The notes under the pieces were generated by a model. It ran no database searches and was not told where the DNA came from. It worked only from the letters and a program-made list of their open reading frames with translations. From Desulfobacteraceae bacterium UBA2245 (GTDB lineage Bacteria > Desulfobacterota > Desulfobacteria > Desulfobacterales > UBA2245), in NCBI GenBank assembly GCA_002347265.1, contig DDYB01000013.1:1-31019 (forward strand): a stretch of 31,019 nucleotides of DNA, written 5' to 3'. How positions within the stretch are numbered: the first letter of the stretch is position 1; the number at the start of each line of letters is the position of its first letter. Position numbers and translations under genes: made by a program. Of the stretch, positions 18,101 to 27,100 are shown piece by piece.

Positions 18101-21100
18101 CTTCAACGCGGCCATCGGACCGATGGGCATTTTTATCAAGGACGGCAATATCCAGCTCGATGTGGATTTCGGCTTGAATGACACGGGATCCGACCCAAGC
18201 AGCAAGGTACTCCTCGATGTGGCAAATCTCGATGATCTGTTCGATGGCACCAGTGCGGATTTTGAAGCCTACTTGGAAGGAACGGTCACGGCCACGCTGC
18301 CGGTCTTCTTCCCCGACGACTCCGAGTTCATCGGGGACATCGTCCTTGACATCAGCGGCGCGAACAAGCTGGCTCTGGACACAAGCGGCAACATCCAGAT
18401 TCCTGACTTTACCGATCCAGACATACTGACGGTGCCTGACTTCAGCATGATTGATCTCAGCAAGATCGATCCTTTCGGCGGCATCCCGCAGATGCTCGAC
18501 ACCCTCGACTTCTTCCTGCAGGGTCTGCAGGACATCCTGGACGGCGAGGTCTTCGGTATCTCCCTCCCGCTCATCGGCAACCAGCTCCAATCCGGTGCGG
18601 ACTTCATCGAGGACCTGAGGCGGGATATTCTCACCCCGCTGCGGCAGTATGCGGAGCAGGCGCCGGATATCGGCCTTGATCTGGTTCAGGGGCTGCTCTA
18701 CTCTCTCCTCGGGCCCGGCAGCGATGGGGTGTCCATTACCGGCATCGGCGATCTCTCGGAGTTCCTCGGCCTCGACTCCGATTTCTCTGGCCTGGGCCTG
18801 CTGATCGACTATGAGACCGGATTGGGTGAGGTAACTATTGACGACGTGGTGGCGGCGTACTCCGACGGCGACGACGACGGTACCGACCCCGACGACTTTC
18901 TCTGGAAATTCCGCCTGGGCGACACCTACACTCCGTCCGTGGACATCGGCTTTGACATCGGCTTCCCGGCCCTTGGCCTTGCCATGAACACCGGCCTTGA
19001 CGTGAGCGTGGCCTGGGATCTCGCCATCGGACTCGGAGTGAGCACCGCGGAAGGTGCTTACATGTATATCGGAAACCACAGGACAGGGGAAACGACCGAC
19101 GACGCCGAACTGTTGCTGGAGCTGAATGTGGACATTCCCGACTCTTCGGCAACGGATATCGAGGGCCGTCTGGGTTTCCTCCAGCTGCTGGTGAATGAAT
19201 CCCACACACTGGACGACGCCCTTGAGTTTGAGGATCGCGGCACCTATTTTGCCGCAACGTTCTCAGTGAATCTGATCGAAAACGGTGCTACCGGCACTGA
19301 CGCGGAAAAGATTACCTTCTCGGAACTGGGCAGCTTGGATGTGGCGCTCTTCGGCAGCGCTGAGGCCGAGGTCAACCTCGACATCGTGGCGCAGTTCAAC
19401 GAGGACATCCTTCCCGACGCCATCACCGCCCTCATCCCCAAGCTCGAAGCCCGCTTCATTCTCGACTGGGAGACCGGGAACGTCTTTGCCGAAGACTTCG
19501 ATTTCGCCAGCAGTCTGGACATCCTGGGCTTCCGCGACGTGCAGATCGACATGGGCTCTTTCCTGACCGAATTCCTGGGGCCCATCGTGGACAAGGTCTA
19601 CGAGATCACCGCCCCGTTGCAGCCCGTGATAGAGGTTTTTACGACGCCGATTCCCTTGATCTCCGACATCGCCGGACAGCCGATCACGCTCCTCGACATC
19701 GCAGCGCTTTTCGGTGAAGTCGACCCGTCCATGATTTACGCCATCGCGGACATTATCACCCTGGTCAACAAGATCGGGGCCATCAGCGACGACGCCGAAC
19801 TTGCGGTGCCGCTTGGCGATTTTATCCTCGTTGGCGGTCCGGCCGGAACAGACCTTGCCGACGATCTCATGTCCCCCAACTTCAACCTGAGCGGCTCCGC
19901 CGATGATGGCGGCTTCGATGTGGCGGGCTTCCTGGCCAGCACTGGCCAGGCGGTAACCGACTTTGCCGGCAAGCTCGGTTCCTCCTCGGGTGACGCCGAC
20001 GCCAAGGCGCTCAGCCAGAGCCTGGTCAACGGCACGGCTCCCGGCTCGGGCGACTTCATCTTCCCGCTCTTCGACAACCCGTCCCTGGCCTTTCAGCTAT
20101 TGCTGGGCAAGGACGTGGCCCTGGTGGAATACGACCTGCCGCCTTTCGGGGTTGATTTCACCTATGTGCAGAAATTCCCCATCTGGGGTCCGCTGTTCGC
20201 GCGTATTACAGGCAGCATCGGCCTGACCATCGATCTGGCCTTCGGCTACGATACCTTCGGTGTCCGGGAGTTTGCCGGCGGCGATTTCACGAATCCCCTT
20301 GATCTGCTCGCGGGATTCTACGTCAACGATACCGACCAGCCCGGAGGAACCGGGACGGATGTGCCCGAGCTGATTCTCAAGGGTGAGCTGTTCGCCGGCG
20401 CCGAGATCAATCTCGGCATTGCCAGCGCAGGCGTCGAGGGCGGCATCATCCTCACGGTCAACTTCGACCTGTATGATCCGGACAGCGACGGCAAGGTTCG
20501 GGTGGACGAACTGCTGGGCAGCTTCCTTTACGAATTCAACTACGGTAGCCCGGCCCTTGCGCCCATTGCCATTTTCGACGTTTACGGGGATGTGGCCCTG
20601 CAATTACGGGCCTTCATCGAGTTCCTGATGTTCAAGCAGACCTTCGAGATTACACCGCCCATCACCCTGGTGGAGTTCAGTATCGAGTTCGACCGCGAGC
20701 CCTTCCTGGCCACTGAGCGTGGAGACGGCGCATTGGTTCTCAACATCGGTTCCGGAGCTGCTAACCGTGAAAATGGGGACACGCGGGATATTGGAGAAGA
20801 AATCTGGGTCAAGAGCATATCCGCCAGCGAGGTGCTTGTCTGGTCCGGCCAGTTCAACGTAGGTGAGAGTGCCGCCCAGAAGTATGATATCGGAGCTAAC
20901 AAACTCATCATCGTCGATGGCGGCGACGGCAACGACATCATCCATCTCGAAGGCGTGGGCCACGGCATTGCGGTGGAAGTGAACGGAAGCGCGGGAGACG
21001 ACCAGATCTGGGGCGGCCAGTCCGGCGGGATCTTGAAAGGCGATCTGGGCAATGACAAGATCTACGGCGGGGACGGCCATGACGTCATCTACGGCGGCGA

Positions 21101-24100
21101 GGGCAACGACTATATAGAAGGTGGCAAATCCGTCGACTGGATTTTTGGTGACAACGGCATCATATCCATAATCAATGACGCCGACGGCAACGGTACTGCT
21201 GACGACCCGACCACCCGGTTCCGCAGCCTGGTGGGCGACAAGGACGGCGACGACACCATCTACGGCGGCGACGAAAACAGCCCCGGCGACATCATCTTCG
21301 GCGGCGGCGGTTTGGACATGATCTCCGGCGGTGCCGGTGACGACCTGATTTTCGGCGACGGCGGCTATTTCGATTTTGATCCGGACACAGGGGCCATACC
21401 CATGGCCGGCGGCTTTGTGGACCTGAGCAAGATGACCGCCCGGGGTACAGGCGCCAAGGACACCATCTACGGCAACGCGGGCAATGATGCTATCCTCGGC
21501 GGCGCGGGGGATGACCTGATCGACGGAGGCGAGGATAACGACATCGTTTCCGGCGGATTCGGTTTTGACGCCATCTATGGCGGTAGCGGCGCCGATTATC
21601 TGTTCGGCGACGAAAACGACGACACCATCTTCGGATACCGCGACCCCGCGGGCGCGACCTTCGGCTTCGCCGGCGAGACCGCGGACAACGCGACCGACGG
21701 CAACGACTACGTTGAAGGCGGCGAAGGCAACGACTTCATCCGCGGTCAGGCCGGTGTGGACACCCTCCACGGCAACCGCGGCTCCGACATCATCTTCGGC
21801 GACGCCGGCAATGACATCATCGGCGCGGGGCAGCTTGGACGGCCCTGGCTCGCCGCGGACGACCAGCCGAACGACGAGGAGGCGGGCGGAGACATCATCT
21901 TCGGCGGCGCGAATGACGATATCATCGATGCCGGCGCGGGAAGCGATATCGTGTTCGGCGACGAGGGCCTGGTGGCTTATCTCGACTTCCACAGCACGGC
22001 AATCACGCCTTTCACGACCCTCGGCTCCCGCATCCGAACCGATGCGGCCGGGGTTCACAAGCTCATCGGCGACGGCGACGAAACCACGCTCATTGATGAC
22101 TATGGAGACAGTGACGACGGCAACGCCCTGACCCCGGACCTCTACGTCACCAAGCCGGTGGCCACGGACGGATCCGACACCATCATCGGCGGCGACGGCA
22201 ATGACGTGGTTTTCGGCGGAGGGGGCCTCCTCGACATCATCTTCGGCGACTTCGACCCTGCCGTGGAGCTGAACGGCCCGCGCCCCGTGGGCCAGGACGT
22301 GCTCATCGGTGACGGCGGGCGGGTCGAACTGTACGGCCGGCGCTACAGTGCGGCCGAAGCGGTCTCCAACTCGCTGGACGGCAAGGACAAGATCTCCGGC
22401 AATGATTACGGCGACTATATCTTCGGCGGCGGGCATGAAGACACGATCTGGGGCTTCGAGGATCCGGCTGTCGGATCCAACTCGCCGCTAATGGACGAAA
22501 GCGGCGCAGTCATCCCGGAGAACGACGTGATTCTCGGCGATAATGGCCGCATCGAGTTCGACGCGAGTGAGAGCAAGAACCGGATCGAGAGAATTTTTAC
22601 TACCCATGTCACCGGAGATTCGGGCAAGTCCGATACGATCTACGGCCAGTTCGGTGACGACGTGATCCTGGGCGGCCTGAATTCCAGCCAGGACGTGCTG
22701 GTCGGCGGACTGGGCAACGACGTGATCCTGGGCGACCAGGGCGAGCTCGAGTTCGACGACGATGGCGACCTCGACACCCTCGACTGGATCAGTTCCTATC
22801 CCGACAATATCGGCGGCGGAGACAAAATCTCCGGCATGCAGGGAAATGACGTGCTCATCGGCGGCACCGGCGGCGACGAGATGTACGGCGACGACGACTC
22901 CGCCTCCAGCGGCGCAGACGACGGCGAGGACATCATGCTCGGCGACAATGCCGACATCTTCCTGATCGGTACTGAGGGTCGTCTGCTCGTGCAAGTGGCG
23001 GCCATGCCAGCCGGTACGGCGGTGGACCTGATCACGACTACCGACATACTGGAGACGACGGGCGGAACAGACATCATGTCGGGTAACGCCCAGTCCGACA
23101 TCATGCTCGGTGGCGTGTACGGCGACTTCATGTACGGCGACCGGGAATATGCGGATGGTGTAACGCCCGATGGCTTCGATCTTGACGATATCATGCTCGG
23201 CGACAACGGCTTGCTCGACTTCACCCATGAAGACGACACAGACCGGAACACCCTGGATCTCATCCATTCCGAGCCTTATGCGGTGACGAATTGGACGACC
23301 GTACCACCTACTCTGGATAAGACGATTATCCTTGGCGGCGAAGATATCATATCCGGTAATGCCGGAAAGGATGTGGCCATCGGCGGCGCGGCCGGGGACA
23401 CGATTTATGGCGACGATGAATTTGCCACCGCGACCACGGGCGATAAGGCTGACCTGCTCCTCGGCGACAATGCTGACATCTTCCTGGTGGCAGCGCCGAC
23501 AGTCGCTGTAGGCGAAGAGGGTGACCTCAAGATGGTCCTGGACGCGGCCGTGAAGACAATCCGGACAACCGATTACGATTATCCAGACAAGGATACGGGC
23601 GGAAGCGACACTATCTCCGGCAACGCCATGGGCGACATCATTGCAGGCGGGATCCACGGTGATACCCTGTATGGAGATCGTGCAACGCCAACAACGGCGA
23701 CCACCGGCTTGGACGGCGACGACATCATCCTGGGCGACAACGGGGCCTTCGAATGGCTCTCCGAGGGGCGGCTTGATGAGGTTTTGGGTATATATATCGA
23801 AGCCAACAACCCTGATCTCTATGACTGGTTTACGAATCTGTACCCGGATGGTGACGAGGACCTTTCAACCCTCGACCTGGTAACCACCGAGCAACCGAAC
23901 AACGGCGGCCGCGACCTGATCTACGGCGACGAGGGACGGGACCTTGTATTTGGCGGGACGGACGCTGATACAATCTATGGCGATGACGGGACCTTGGATG
24001 AAATTGCCGACAGCGCTAACAACGACCTTATCTTCGGTGATCATGGCCGGATTTACCCGCAGTTCAGCACATTGCGTGCAGAGGGCCAGGATTGGAGGGA

Positions 24101-27100
24101 TGCCTTCAACTCCCGCAACTTCTTTGCCATCGATACCGGCGATGCTGACGGAGGCGAAGGCGACCGGATGTGGGGCGAGGAAGGCGACGATACCATGCTC
24201 GGCCAGCAGGGCGATGACCGCATGTGGGGCGGCTCCGGCGATGACGACATGACCGGCGGCCATAACGTTTCCGGCGGCATCGACGAGTTGACGGATCCGA
24301 ATACGGATATCGAGGCAAGCCTCAACCCGGCAATCACGGTGCCGTCCATTTCGGATGTGAACGACCTCATGGACGGCGGCACGGGCGACGACTCGATGGC
24401 CGGCGACAATGCCATCATCTGGCGGCGCGGCGACGATTTAAGCCCGCGCTTCCGCGAGCTGACTGAAGACGCCATCTACACGACGACGGGCAGTGCCATC
24501 ACCGCCAACATCGGCGGCGACTGGCAGAGCGATCCCGCTGATGCCATCGGTCGCGACATCGAGTTGGTCGACCACGCCGACACCACAGCGGCCGGCCTCT
24601 TTGGAGCCGACGTCATGGCGGGCGGGGCGGACAACGACGTCATGTTCGGCCAGCTTGCCAACGACCTGATGCAGGGCGACGGCTATATCGGGGCCAACGA
24701 CAACGATACCGGAACCATCACCTACGCGATCAAAGTGGAGGATGACGTCGATCCCGACGAAACCCTGTACTTCAATATCCCCGAAGCCGAAACCGACGCC
24801 GACGACTACATGGAAGGCAACGGCGGCAGCGACCTGATGTACGGAGGACTTGGCCAGGACGATATCATCGGCGGCAGCTCCGAACTGTTCGGGCTGGTCA
24901 CCGAAGCCATGCGGCCCGACTCCTCCGACTTCATTTTCGGCGGTGCGGGGATCGACACGCTTCGAAACACGATTGGAGCCACCAGTTTCGGCCTGGCTGT
25001 TGAAGATACCGAAACGAACGTCATTACGACCTCAACAGACGGACACTCCCGCGACGCTGACTTCATCATGGGCGACAACGCCAACGTGTACCGTTTGGTC
25101 AATTCCAGCGATGAGTTTCTCAACTTCAACTACGACGACGCCTACGGATTGCAAATCATCCCGCGTGCCATGGAGCAGCTCGACTACACCCTGGGCGGCG
25201 CCGACTACGCCGGTGGTACTTATGCCAATGGTGCGGCCAATGACGACAACGGCGCAGCCGACCTGATCCACGGCGAGTCCGGCGACGACGTCATCTTCGG
25301 CATGACCGGCAGCGACGTGATTTTCGGCGAGGGCCAGGATGACGACATCGTCGGCGGCTACGGCAATGACTGGATCTCCGGCGGAACGGGCCAGGACGGC
25401 GTCCTCGGCGACGACGGCCTGATCCTCACCAGCCGCAACAGCACGCTGGGCGAGCCGCTTTACGGCATCGAAGGTCTGCTGGCCAAGGATCCGCAGCCGA
25501 AATACGCGGACGGCGATGTGCTCAACGAAATCATTTACACACCGGGCTCGATCCAGTACGCGGTGATCAATGTCGAAGGACAGCTGAAGAAGAGCATCGA
25601 TCTGGTGCCGTTCAGCTATGATCCGGATTGGATTGCCATCGACGATGAGTTCCCGGACAACCAGGACAATCAACCATACGCCGATGACATCATCTTCGGC
25701 GGTCTGGGCAGCGACTGGCTGCACGGCGGTTCCGGCGACGACGCCATCTCCGGCGCAGAGGCTCTGGCGAAAGCGTATGTTCCGGATTACAACGACGCCG
25801 ATAAGGACATGAACACAGCTGAGTTGATTGAGCTCGGTTACGACATGGCGAGTGATCCGGCCAATCTCCTGTCGATGAACCCCGGCGACGCTCTGGCCTT
25901 CAACCCGATGGACGTCGACGGACAGCATCTCAACAACCGGTACCGGGCCGGCGAGTTCCCGCTCTACGACGAATACGACCCGCGACGGATCATCCTGCTG
26001 ACTCCCTCCGGGGAACTCTACAAGGGCAGCACCGACCCCCTCGAAGCGACCGAAGGGGTGGATTACTTCCAGTTCCTGCTCAATTTCGACGAAACCGAGG
26101 GCGTGGTCCGACCGGCCGGCGAGATGCCCAAGGCGACCGGCCAGCAGACGGAATACTATCCGGAAGTCAATGATGACGGCGGAGATGCCATCTTCGGCGA
26201 TCTGGGCAATGACTGGCTGGTGGGCGGCACCGGCGCGGACGACCTGTATGGCGGCTGGGGCAATGACCTGCTCAATGCCGATGACGACCACACGACTCTG
26301 GGAGAGGACGGCGTCACGGTTGGCGCCAATGACCTGCCCGACACCCATCCGTTCTACCAGGATCGCGCCTATGGCGGGGCGGGTCGCGACATTCTCATCG
26401 GAAACACTGGCGGCGACCGGTTGATCGACTGGGTGGGCGAATACAACTCTTACCTGGTGCCGTATGCGCCGTTCGGCCAGGCCTCTGTCAGCCGGACCCT
26501 GCAGCCCTTCCTGCCGGAGTTCCTGTATGCACTGTCCGCGGGTGACGGCGCCGATTTCACACGGCCGGGCGACACGGGTGCAAGCGAGCCGCGCAACGGC
26601 GAACCGGATGCCGAAATGGGCCTCGTCCTGCAGAAGGACTTTGCCTGGCAGGATCAAACCGGCGCTCCGGCTGATCCGCAGGCAGGGAATATCCCCGGAG
26701 GCGCCCGTGACGTTCTCCGTTCGGCAGGCTTCAACGACGGCACATCGGACGCCTTCTTTGTAGACAGCGGCGTCTGGACCGTGGTCAGCGGCCGTTATGA
26801 GGTTGCGCCCGAATCTCTTGGCGGCGATGCGTTGAGCGTCTTCTATGTCGACGAATACATTCCGAGCTACTTCGAGATGCTGGCGACCATCAGCGCGGTG
26901 AAGCCCACTGGCGGCTACAATGCCAATTCCTATCTGGTTTTCGACTACCAGAGCTCCGAGGACTTCAAGTTTGCCGGCATCAACGTGTCCACAAGCAAGC
27001 TCGAAATCGGCTATCACGACGCTTCGGGCTGGCATGTGGCGGTGCAGGCGCCGTATACCGGCTCCATGAAGGCCGACACGGACTACAACGTCTTCCTGTC

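Noticed and set aside
17556..19205. Long minus-strand open frames inside the giant gene (also 20604-22436 and 25032-27563)
   Set aside because: They mirror the biased Gly/Asp-rich codons of the sense strand, encode low-complexity or unrecognisable sequence, and lack start signals.
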